Source of the DNA: an uncultured Ruminococcus sp.
GTDB lineage: Bacteria; Bacillota; Clostridia; Oscillospirales; Ruminococcaceae
Assembly: GCA_947174965.1 (NCBI GenBank)
Contig: CAMWKY010000133.1
Coordinates: forward strand, 1 to 6,252
DNA: 6,252 nucleotides
Direction of reading: 5' to 3'
Positions 1 through 5,597 of the stretch are shown in pieces. Below the pieces are notes generated by a model. That model was not told the origin of the DNA. It ran no database searches and worked only from the letters and a program-made list of their open reading frames with translations. The translations under genes and the position numbers were made by a program. How positions within the stretch are numbered: the first letter of the stretch is position 1; every line of letters starts with the position of its first letter.

Positions 1-209
1 GTGCTTTAGAGGCACTTCTTGCTTCTATTCAGGAATCACTTGTAAACGGTGAAAAAGTTTCCATTATAGGATTCGGCACATTTGAAGTTCGTGAAAGAAG
101 TGAAAAAGTTCGCACAAATCCAAGAACAGGCGAAAAAATGACTTGCCCACCATGCAAAGCACCTGCTTTCAAAGCTGGCAAAGCACTCAAAGAAGCTGTA
201 AATAAGTAA
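1..209 (+). CDS. HU-family DNA-binding protein, 3' part (5' end outside window)
   Basis: This is the C-terminal part of a histone-like HU/IHF-family protein, a small dimeric nucleoid protein that bends and compacts DNA. The first complete codon is at 3 and the TAA stop is at 207-209, giving 68 visible residues. Full-length HU is about 90 residues, so roughly the first 22 (helix 1) are missing. Visible family marks are the G-x-G-T-F-E-V-R turn, the R-T-N-P-R-T-G tip of the DNA-binding beta arm, and the closing P-A-F-K-A-G-K-A-L-K helix. Unusually, the descending strand of the arm reads T-C-P-P-C-K where common HU sequences have I-P-A-S-K, which places a CxxC pair there. An intrinsic terminator follows 7 bases after the stop, then rqcP, a neighbour pairing known in Firmicutes. 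The family call is very secure. The paralogue (hup, hbs and so on) cannot be told. Confidence 0.96.
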   Translation, partial: ALEALLASIQESLVNGEKVSIIGFGTFEVRERSEKVRTNPRTGEKMTCPPCKAPAFKAGKALKEAVNK

Positions 210-216
210 TAATTAC

Positions 217-247
217 GGAGCAGGGAAAATCCTGCTCCCGATTTTTT
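217..247 (+). terminator. Intrinsic terminator between HU gene and rqcP
   Basis: An 8-bp perfect stem GGAGCAGG (217-224) / CCTGCTCC (231-238) with a 6-nt loop is followed by CGA and six T residues (242-247). It lies 7 bases after the HU stop. The Shine-Dalgarno of rqcP begins at the next base, so the whole HU-rqcP gap is terminator plus ribosome binding site, with no space for a separate promoter. It probably acts as a partial terminator that lowers rqcP expression relative to HU. Confidence 0.88.
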
Positions 248-259
248 AAGGAGAATTTC

Positions 260-502
260 ATGAGACTTGACAAATATCTTAAAGTAACACGTTTAATTAA
301 ACGCAGAACAGTTGCAAATGATGCGTGTGATGCTGAAAAAATTATAGTAAACGGCAGAATTGCAAGAGCATCTTATGATGTAAAAGTAGGCGATATTATC
401 GAAATAAACATGGGAACACGTCCGCTTAAAGTAAAGGTTCTCAACGTGACTGAATATGCAACAAAGGAAAATGCTGCTGATAATTATACAGTTATAGAGT
501 AA
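260..502 (+). CDS. rqcP: RqcP (YabO) S4-domain ribosome-associated quality control protein
   Basis: This is an 80-residue protein made almost entirely of one S4 RNA-binding domain (about residues 1-60). It opens M-R-L-D-K-Y-L-K-V-T-R-L-I-K-R-R, the signature of the YabO/RqcP family, related to Hsp15. In Bacillus subtilis RqcP works with RqcH on stalled 50S subunits to drive poly-alanine tailing of incomplete peptides. The basic residues R2, R15 and R16 and the V-N-G-R and V-G-D-I-I turns of the S4 fold are present, and the length fits (86 residues in B. subtilis). The start is supported by AAGGAG at 248-253, six bases before the ATG. The gene sits directly behind HU, as in other Firmicutes, but no yabP, yabQ or divIC follows. 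A convergent terminator and a minus-strand gene come next instead. Expression probably depends on readthrough of the HU terminator. Confidence 0.93.
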   Translation: MRLDKYLKVTRLIKRRTVANDACDAEKIIVNGRIARASYDVKVGDIIEINMGTRPLKVKVLNVTEYATKENAADNYTVIE

Positions 503-530
503 AAAAATCCCCGGAACTTCGGGGATTTTT
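501..530. terminator. Bidirectional terminator between rqcP and the AraC-type gene
   Basis: The stem ATCCCCG (507-513) / CGGGGAT (520-526) has a 6-nt loop. It is flanked by seven A (501-507) on one side and five T (526-530) on the other, so it gives a U-tailed hairpin when transcribed from either strand. It overlaps the rqcP stop codon (500-502) and ends just before the stop of the convergent minus-strand gene (532-534). It therefore insulates two convergent transcription units. Confidence 0.92.
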
Positions 531-531
531 A

Positions 532-1413
532 TTATTTAATTTCATTGACGGCAATCCATACTTCACATTCATAATTTGGATTGTCAACATCTGCTGATGG
601 ATAAACTTCAAATTCAATACCTCTGCCATATTCGTATTTATCGCTTTGAGGAAAAAATTCCGTGAAAATTTTCTTGTAAGTTTCAGGGAATACTTCAGGC
701 ATTTTTCCTTTAATAATAAAAACAGCATAAGTTGATGCAGGAATGTCAACGATTTCAAAATCACTGTTATTAACTGGTCTGCCATCATATTCACTGCCTA
801 TTCCATAAGGAAATTCGTTCTCCTCAATAATTCCCGAAAAACATATACCGATAAGACCTTTAAGCTTCGGGTTTTCAGGGATATATTCTGCAAGTTTCTG
901 CGCTGTACCATTTTCCATACATTCTCCCCAAAAAGCAGAAATATCGGGCGTAGCAGTCATGCCATCTTGCTTGAATACCTGTTTGCGTTTGCAGATAACC
1001 TTTAAGTCATCAAGTTTTTCAATTCTGTAGTCCATTGTACTACCTCCTGTAAAAATAAGTTTCACAGACAGACGGGAAAAAGATTTGACATTTTTACCAC
1101 GTTTTGCCTCTGTAGGCGTGATACCATGAAAGCGGACAAATGCACGGGTAAAACTTTCAGGCGAATCATAACCATAACGCAGTGCGACGTCTATCACCTT
1201 GTCATTGCTATAAATCAAATCAGAGGCAGACATTGAGAGCCTACGCATACGGATATAATCGCCAACCGTAATACCACATACAATGCTGAAAATCCTCTGA
1301 AAATGGAATTGTGAAGAATAAGCCTGTTTTGCAATATCTTCATAATTTATATCTTCTGTAAGATTAAGTTCGATATAATCAATTGCCCTCTGTATTCCTT
1401 TTATCCATTCCAT
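532..1413 (-). CDS. AraC-family regulator with C-terminal GyrI-like effector-binding domain
   Basis: This is a 293-residue two-domain transcription regulator. Residues about 8-105 form an AraC/XylS DNA-binding domain with two helix-turn-helix units: the first around 25-47 (E-D-I-A-K-Q-A-Y-S-S-Q-F-H-F-Q-R) and the second around 73-99, ending in the classic R-Y-G-Y-D-S-P-E-S-F-T-R-A-F and G-I-T-P signature. Residues about 127-293 resemble the GyrI-like small-molecule-binding domain (Rob, BmrR and SbmC/GyrI type), closing with E-V-W-I-A-V. This order, DNA-binding domain first, matches Rob-like regulators that sense small hydrophobic or cationic compounds and often control efflux or stress genes. 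The ligand here is unknown. The start has AGGAGG at 1423-1428, nine bases upstream, and its own promoter at 1442-1450. An internal AGGAGG-ATG at 1033-1048 may also start the C-terminal domain alone. No efflux gene is adjacent, so the target is not evident from context. Confidence 0.93.
   Translation of the reverse strand: MEWIKGIQRAIDYIELNLTEDINYEDIAKQAYSSQFHFQRIFSIVCGITVGDYIRMRRLSMSASDLIYSNDKVIDVALRYGYDSPESFTRAFVRFHGITPTEAKRGKNVKSFSRLSVKLIFTGGSTMDYRIEKLDDLKVICKRKQVFKQDGMTATPDISAFWGECMENGTAQKLAEYIPENPKLKGLIGICFSGIIEENEFPYGIGSEYDGRPVNNSDFEIVDIPASTYAVFIIKGKMPEVFPETYKKIFTEFFPQSDKYEYGRGIEFEVYPSADVDNPNYECEVWIAVNEIK
1033..1048 (-). promoter_or_regulatory. Internal Shine-Dalgarno and ATG at the domain boundary of the AraC/GyrI gene
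   Basis: On the minus strand a perfect AGGAGG (1043-1048) lies seven bases before an in-frame ATG (1033-1035), which is Met127 of the regulator. The site falls in the G-G-S-T linker between the DNA-binding and GyrI-like domains. Initiation here would yield a 167-residue free ligand-binding domain ending at 532. The spacing is at least as good as that of the gene's own start. That it is used is an inference. Confidence 0.6.
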
Positions 1414-1441
1414 ATTCCTTTTCCTCCTGTTCTGTACTTAT

Positions 1442-1450
1442 ATTATAGCA
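1442..1450 (-). promoter_or_regulatory. Extended -10 promoter of the AraC-type gene
   Basis: The minus strand reads TGCTATAAT (1450 to 1442), a perfect TATAAT with the TGn extension. I find no convincing -35 at 16-18 bases upstream, which is common for extended -10 promoters. Transcription would start near 1435 and leave a leader of about 22 bases containing the AGGAGG. It lies after the terminator of the preceding SDR gene, so the regulator is a separate unit. Confidence 0.68.
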
Positions 1451-1492
1451 GAAATCCAAACAAATTTCCTGATATTAAGTGCTTTTGAATGT

Positions 1493-1524
1493 CAGAAAAG
1501 AAAATCCCCGAAAAATCAGGGATT
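1493..1524 (-). terminator. Intrinsic terminator after the SDR gene (minus strand)
   Basis: On the minus strand AATCCCTGA (1524-1516), a TTTT loop, then TCGGGGATT (1511-1503) form a 9-bp stem with one G-U pair, followed by a T-rich tail (TTCTTTTCT). The pair that is G-U on this strand becomes a C-A mismatch on the other, so it favours the minus strand. It lies 5 bases after the SDR stop and closes the lipoprotein-SDR unit. Confidence 0.82.
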
Positions 1525-1529
1525 CATAA

Positions 1530-2489
1530 TTATTTTGTATTGTTAATATCCCAGCGGAAAGTAACAACTTTTGATGCTTTTGATATATCAAGCATATTAT
1601 TATTTTCAAGTTTTGACATATCAAGATAGCGGTAATTTGTCTTGTATTCCTTATCAGGCTTGAAAATTTCCTTGATTTTCACAATAGCACTTCTGCCTGA
1701 TTTTTGAATAACTGTTCCAAGAGTATGATGCTTTCTCATAAAACTTATAATATCAGCAGCAGTTGTAAGTGTCTTATCGCCTACATTATAAATTCCCGCA
1801 AATGACATATCTTCTGCATTTTGTACAAAGCAGAGAAAAAAATCCACAAGATTATGAACACAGCACATCTGAAATCCGTATTGACCCGTACCAAAAACAA
1901 ATTTCATTTTATCTTTCGGGTCTGTAATTTTCGCCATAAGATTATCAGTAAATCCTATTGAATATACTGGTGCTGTTCTTGTTATACAGCATATAGTATT
2001 CTTGTGAGTTCTTATTTCATTAACAAAAGCCTTTTCGGATTCATATTTCATAACAGCATAATTTGAAGTAGTTTTTATATCAGAATCCTCTCTTATCGGC
2101 TCTCTCGTCTTTGGAAAAGCATAAACTTTTTCCGTGCTTATCATACAGATATGAGTAATGGTTGGTTTTTCTATTGCACTTTTATAGATATAGCTGTCGC
2201 ACTTCCTGCTTATTTCCATTTCACTTTCTGTAATAATATTAGTGAAATCATTATCAACGGTACAGGCAGCATGAATCAGAATATTTACTTCATATTCTTC
2301 CAGAACTTTTTCAAATCCCTCTTTGTCGTCAGGTGTCCACGGAATATAGGTGTAATGCAGTTTACCCATATTATGAAAACCCTCCTCCTTATCAAGAGCA
2401 ATAACTTCATATCCCTTTTTCAGAAGTCCGGAGCAAATATACTGACCTATATAACCACAACCACCTGTAACAATAACTGTTGTTGCCAT
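1530..2489 (-). CDS. NAD(P)-dependent epimerase/dehydratase (extended SDR)
   Basis: This is a 319-residue Rossmann-fold enzyme of the extended short-chain dehydrogenase/reductase family. Members act on nucleotide sugars or related substrates, for example UDP-sugar epimerases and dTDP-sugar dehydratases. The N-terminus V-I-V-T-G-G-C-G-Y-I-G (T8-G15) is the G-x-x-G-x-x-G dinucleotide-binding loop. D33 at the end of beta 2 favours NAD(H). S118 and Y144-A-V-M-K148 form the S/YxxxK active site. The length fits the family. Start choice: an ATG at 2498 directly abuts the AAGGAG (2499-2504), which leaves no spacing. The ATG at 2489 has nine bases and puts the glycine loop close to the N-terminus as usual, so I use 2489. 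The gene lies 51 bases behind the lipoprotein gene with no terminator between, so the two are probably co-transcribed. The substrate cannot be read from sequence, and the C-terminal half lacks marks of a specific subfamily that I recognise. Confidence 0.88.
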   Translation of the reverse strand: MATTVIVTGGCGYIGQYICSGLLKKGYEVIALDKEEGFHNMGKLHYTYIPWTPDDKEGFEKVLEEYEVNILIHAACTVDNDFTNIITESEMEISRKCDSYIYKSAIEKPTITHICMISTEKVYAFPKTREPIREDSDIKTTSNYAVMKYESEKAFVNEIRTHKNTICCITRTAPVYSIGFTDNLMAKITDPKDKMKFVFGTGQYGFQMCCVHNLVDFFLCFVQNAEDMSFAGIYNVGDKTLTTAADIISFMRKHHTLGTVIQKSGRSAIVKIKEIFKPDKEYKTNYRYLDMSKLENNNMLDISKASKVVTFRWDINNTK

Positions 2490-2514
2490 AATTAACATCT
2501 CCTTTATAACTGTA

Positions 2515-2535
2515 CAGACAGCAGGATTGTGTCTG
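2515..2535. repeat. Short inverted repeat between lipoprotein and SDR genes
   Basis: CAGACA (2515-2520) and TGTCTG (2530-2535) form a 6-bp hairpin with a 9-nt loop in the 51-base intercistronic gap. On the transcribed minus strand it is not followed by a T-run, so it is not a convincing terminator. It may be an mRNA-stabilising or processing hairpin, or chance. Confidence 0.4.
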
Positions 2536-2549
2536 ATTTTAATTATATT

Positions 2550-3950
2550 TTATTCATCTGTGTTTGTTTCGTTTACTTCGTCAATATAAGTATCAATAAC
2601 CGCATTTATAGAATCATAAGTTTCATTCCATGGCGTACCTCTTGATGTATATCTAAGATTATTGTCAAGCAGTTCATTACAGTCTGAAGATACACCCATA
2701 GAAAAATCAAGAGACGGATTTTTCTCTGCCAGCACCTGCATTTCGTGTTGCATCTCAACCATTTCATCTGTCCAGCCATAGTCGCTTTTGAACTGTTTAT
2801 CCGCAACTGCCTTTGTTTCAACATCAAGAAGTGTAAAACGCTTACATTCAAGATATTTTGCAACTCCTTCAGGATTGCTTCCGCCCTTTATAAATACATA
2901 TGCGTCCATTCCGACAGGCACATAATATTTATCTGCTTCAGGGTCTTTCGGCATAGGCACGAAAAACACATCATCTCCGAATCTTTCTTTCCATTGGTCA
3001 GATGTTTTATAAAATTCATAAAGTCCGACAGGATAAAACAGCGTTTTTCCTTCGCCGATATATTCAGGGCGAGACTCCCAGCCAAAATCTTTCTGACCTA
3101 CAGCAATACAGTTTGTCTGATAGAGACTATACATAAAATTCTGTACACGTTCCATTTCAGGCGTTCCGATATTGTTTACAAGTTTTCCGTTTTCGATAGC
3201 AACAGGAACTTTTCCGGTTGTACCCATTAAACCGAACTCAAACCACCAGCCGTCAATGCCGTAACGCTGATTTTCCACATCAACAAAACTTTTCAGCATA
3301 TCATGAAATGTATTCCAGTTCCATTCGCCTTTTGCATATAGTTCAGCAGGGTCTTGCAGTCCTGCTTCCTGAATGGTTTTTCTGTTGTAAACACAGCCTG
3401 TCTTGTCTCCCAGCGTCTGCAATACTGTACAATAATGCTTTCCGTTCCAGATAAGACTATCATTGACTGCTTGTACATCTTTCCATAAAGGTGTGCTGAA
3501 ATCAATATATTCGTCAACAGAAACAAACATTCCACGGATTACACCTTTCGGAAAAGTGTCCATATTTCCCGCATAAAAAAAGTCTATACCATCACCACTG
3601 TTAATCATTTTAGCAAGCCGTTCATATCTGTCCTCATAGGTACATTTTACCCACTCAATTTTTCCGCCGTATTTTTCCTCAAAAACAACAACTTCAGGCG
3701 GTTTGCTTTTTCCGGATTCATCAGGATTGATATTCCAGTCTGAAAACCATTTTATTGTCTTGTTTTCAAGTTCAACATCTTCCAGCAAATCAGAATCGTT
3801 TACTCTTTCGCTAATCTTCTCACGAACGCCCTCACCTGCATCAACATTCGCATATGGATTAGATGATGATTTTTCATTTCCGCAGGCAGTAAGAAAAACT
3901 GTATTTGCCGTCAAAAGAAGTGCAGAAATAAACATCACTATCTTTCTCAT
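2550..3950 (-). CDS. Extracellular solute-binding lipoprotein (ABC-type, sugar-binding-like)
   Basis: This is a 466-residue secreted lipoprotein. The N-terminus has a short basic start (M-R-K), a hydrophobic segment and a lipobox L-T-A-C with the lipidated cysteine at residue 23, followed by a Ser/Asn-rich linker. The mature part has the style of family 1 extracellular solute-binding proteins: the I-K-W-F-S-D-W first strand, E-E-K-Y-G-G-K-I, then N-G-K-H-Y, V-Y-N-R-K, G-E-W-N-W-N-T-F and F-V-P-M-P-K. These proteins capture sugars or oligosaccharides outside the membrane for ABC permeases. No permease or ATPase gene is adjacent, so it is an orphan component. A strong promoter lies at 3994-4022 and AAGGAG at 3962-3967, eleven bases before the ATG, slightly long. 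An SDR epimerase/dehydratase gene follows, probably in the same transcript. The ligand is unknown. It could also serve as a sensor-type binding protein rather than a transporter part. Confidence 0.87.
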   Translation of the reverse strand: MRKIVMFISALLLTANTVFLTACGNEKSSSNPYANVDAGEGVREKISERVNDSDLLEDVELENKTIKWFSDWNINPDESGKSKPPEVVVFEEKYGGKIEWVKCTYEDRYERLAKMINSGDGIDFFYAGNMDTFPKGVIRGMFVSVDEYIDFSTPLWKDVQAVNDSLIWNGKHYCTVLQTLGDKTGCVYNRKTIQEAGLQDPAELYAKGEWNWNTFHDMLKSFVDVENQRYGIDGWWFEFGLMGTTGKVPVAIENGKLVNNIGTPEMERVQNFMYSLYQTNCIAVGQKDFGWESRPEYIGEGKTLFYPVGLYEFYKTSDQWKERFGDDVFFVPMPKDPEADKYYVPVGMDAYVFIKGGSNPEGVAKYLECKRFTLLDVETKAVADKQFKSDYGWTDEMVEMQHEMQVLAEKNPSLDFSMGVSSDCNELLDNNLRYTSRGTPWNETYDSINAVIDTYIDEVNETNTDE

Positions 3951-3993
3951 ATTTAATAATGCTCCTTAAATCAAAAAATCATTCCTCAGATTT

Positions 3994-4022
3994 ATTATAA
4001 CATCTTTCTTTATAATAGTCAA
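3994..4022 (-). promoter_or_regulatory. Sigma-A-type promoter of the lipoprotein-SDR unit
   Basis: The minus strand has TTGACT (4022-4017), exactly 17 bases, then TATAAT (3999-3994) preceded by TGT, making an extended -10. This is near-perfect consensus for the vegetative sigma factor. Transcription would begin about 3987, leaving a leader of about 37 bases. The promoter starts only 34 bases after the stop of the upstream reactivation-protein gene. Confidence 0.85.
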
Positions 4023-4056
4023 TATCTATCTCATTATGTAAATTGTGAAAGTTTTG

Positions 4057-4725
4057 TTAATTTTTACGACAACCGCCGTTTTTCCTTATTCCACAGGTTT
4101 CACGCATACTGCATATTTCACAGCCTTTTTTCTGCTGTTCATGCGGACTGTCTGAAATACCTATTATAGCCGTAACCGATTTTGACGGTATAAGCAGACA
4201 ATTTTCTGTAACCGTCAGCCCTATTCTGCGTTGTGCATTAAGAGCATGGATAACTTCTTTTTGCAGACTTACAGATAAATCGCCGTATCCAATACCAAAA
4301 CGCCACGTTCTGAACACTACGGGATTTTCAGCAAAAATTTCTTCTTCTGCTATGTCGCAAGCCTGCTCAATAGCTGAACTGCAAAGACAGTCAACAGCAA
4401 GAGCATCAGCCATTCCGACAACAGAAGCCTGTCTGATGAGCTTGTCTGCCTCCGACGAAACAGTCACCGCAAGAATTATGGCACTTTCACACCCCGACAA
4501 ATGCTTTTTTATGTCATTTCCCGTAAAAACTGTATTAATGCCGTCAAATTTCACACCGTCGGGCATAAAATTCACCTTAACTTTGCGGTAAACATATGAC
4601 GGCTTAAGACGTTCACGGACAATCGGCTCATATTTTTCAAGAATTTCTTTTGTCTGTCCGTCAGGTATGCCCTTTACACCCATATATCTTGCCGATTCTG
4701 ATTTAGAAATAGCATTTAATTTCAT
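4057..4725 (-). CDS. Stand-alone cobalamin-dependent methionine synthase reactivation domain protein
   Basis: This 222-residue protein resembles the C-terminal SAM-binding activation domain of MetH, encoded as a separate polypeptide. In MetH this domain re-methylates inactive cob(II)alamin using S-adenosylmethionine and an electron donor. Visible marks are R-F-G-I-G-Y-G-D-L-S (142-151), in the place of the R-x-x-x-G-Y SAM-binding loop, and L-I-P-S-K-S-V-T-A-I-I-G-I (178-190), the conserved closing strand. The tail carries C202, C205, C211 and C219, a cysteine cluster absent from E. coli MetH. Its start overlaps the metF stop by four bases (ATGA) and has no good Shine-Dalgarno, so translation is probably coupled to metF. 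No MetH catalytic gene is in the window. Thermotoga maritima has a comparable split between MetH and a separate reactivation protein. No clear terminator follows. Confidence 0.86.
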   Translation of the reverse strand: MKLNAISKSESARYMGVKGIPDGQTKEILEKYEPIVRERLKPSYVYRKVKVNFMPDGVKFDGINTVFTGNDIKKHLSGCESAIILAVTVSSEADKLIRQASVVGMADALAVDCLCSSAIEQACDIAEEEIFAENPVVFRTWRFGIGYGDLSVSLQKEVIHALNAQRRIGLTVTENCLLIPSKSVTAIIGISDSPHEQQKKGCEICSMRETCGIRKNGGCRKN

Positions 4726-5582
4726 ACTTCAATAATTCCGCTTACAGCTTCGCTTATCTTCCTTGCAACATAAGCATTATTCATAGTATAAAGGTGTATT
4801 CCGTCAACATCATTTGCAAGCAAGTCCACAATCTGATTTATCGCATAGGCAATTCCAGCATCTAGCAGTGCTTCGGGGTTATGCTCATATTTCTGCATGA
4901 TTCTGACGAATTTTCGTGGCAGACTTGCTCCGCAGGTTACAACCATTCTCTCAATCTGCTTTTTGTTTACAACAGGCATAATTCCAGCTTCAACGGGAAC
5001 ATTTATTCCTTTCTGTACTATTTTATTGCGGAAATTATAGAAATACTCATTATCAAAGAACAGCTGTGTTATAAGGTGGTCTGCACCTGCATCAACTTTT
5101 ATTTTGAGGTTTTCAATATCCTCATCAAGCGTATTTGAATCAGCGTGACCTTCAGGGTAACAAGCTCCTGCAATATCAAATCCGCCCTTTTGTTTAAGGT
5201 ACTTAATCAAATCGCTTGCGTGTCTGAACTCCTCAACAGGCGGAATATCGGGATTAATGTCACCTCTTAATGCAAGAATATTTTCAATACCCTTTGCTGA
5301 TGCCTCCGCAAGAGTTTTGTCAATTTGTTCTCTTGTATAATTTATACAAGGCAGATGCAGAACCGGAGTTATTCCCATTCTGCTTATTTTTTCAGCAATA
5401 TCAAGCGCAAGACTGCTGTTTCCGCTTCCGCCTGCACTGAATGTAACGCTTATAAAATCAGGGTGCAGGTCGCCCAGTTCGTCAAGCGTGCGGAAAATAA
5501 CATCAACAGAACTTGTACTTTTCGGCGGAAAAACTTCAAAAGAAAAAACTGTTTTCTTGTCAAAAATTTCTCTTATTTTCAT
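4722..5582 (-). CDS. metF: 5,10-methylenetetrahydrofolate reductase
   Basis: This is a 286-residue cytoplasmic FAD-dependent enzyme that reduces 5,10-methylene-THF to 5-methyl-THF, the methyl donor for methionine synthase. Family marks are S-F-E-V-F-P-P-K (E16 is the catalytic glutamate, E28 in E. coli), A-L-R-G-D (D108, the flavin-tuning aspartate), A-C-Y-P-E-G-H (140-146), I-T-Q-L-F-F-D (Q173, folate contact) and G-I-H-L-Y-T-M-N (261-268). The length matches bacterial single-domain MetF (about 280-300). The ATG has TGGAG at 5591-5595, eight bases upstream. The gene lies 15 bases after the ung stop and overlaps the next gene by four bases, so it is the middle of a three-gene operon. Its coupling to the methionine synthase reactivation protein supports a role in methionine synthesis. 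No SAM riboswitch precedes it within the window. Confidence 0.96.
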   Translation of the reverse strand: MKIREIFDKKTVFSFEVFPPKSTSSVDVIFRTLDELGDLHPDFISVTFSAGGSGNSSLALDIAEKISRMGITPVLHLPCINYTREQIDKTLAEASAKGIENILALRGDINPDIPPVEEFRHASDLIKYLKQKGGFDIAGACYPEGHADSNTLDEDIENLKIKVDAGADHLITQLFFDNEYFYNFRNKIVQKGINVPVEAGIMPVVNKKQIERMVVTCGASLPRKFVRIMQKYEHNPEALLDAGIAYAINQIVDLLANDVDGIHLYTMNNAYVARKISEAVSGIIEV

Positions 5583-5597
5583 TATTTTATCTCCATT

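Noticed and set aside
1503..1524. Bidirectional terminator like the one at 501-530
   Set aside because: On the plus strand the stem has a C-A mismatch and only a weak T tail, and no plus-strand gene ends there. It is supported only for the minus strand.
2151..2495. Plus-strand open frame of about 114 codons opposite the SDR gene
   Set aside because: It is antisense to a well-supported SDR gene, has no Shine-Dalgarno that I can see, and encodes a composition typical of a shadow frame. Similar frames opposite the lipoprotein, metF and other genes were rejected for the same reason.
2515..2535. Terminator between lipoprotein and SDR genes
   Set aside because: The hairpin has a 6-bp stem with a 9-nt loop and, on the transcribed minus strand, is followed by TACAG rather than a T-run. 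The T-rich side belongs to the untranscribed direction.
2550..3950. Complete ABC sugar transporter operon
   Set aside because: Only the binding protein is present. The neighbours on both sides are unrelated to permeases or ATPases.
5583..5597. SAM or cobalamin riboswitch ahead of metF
   Set aside because: The gap to ung is only 15 bases and holds just the ribosome binding site. Any riboswitch would have to lie before ung, outside the window.
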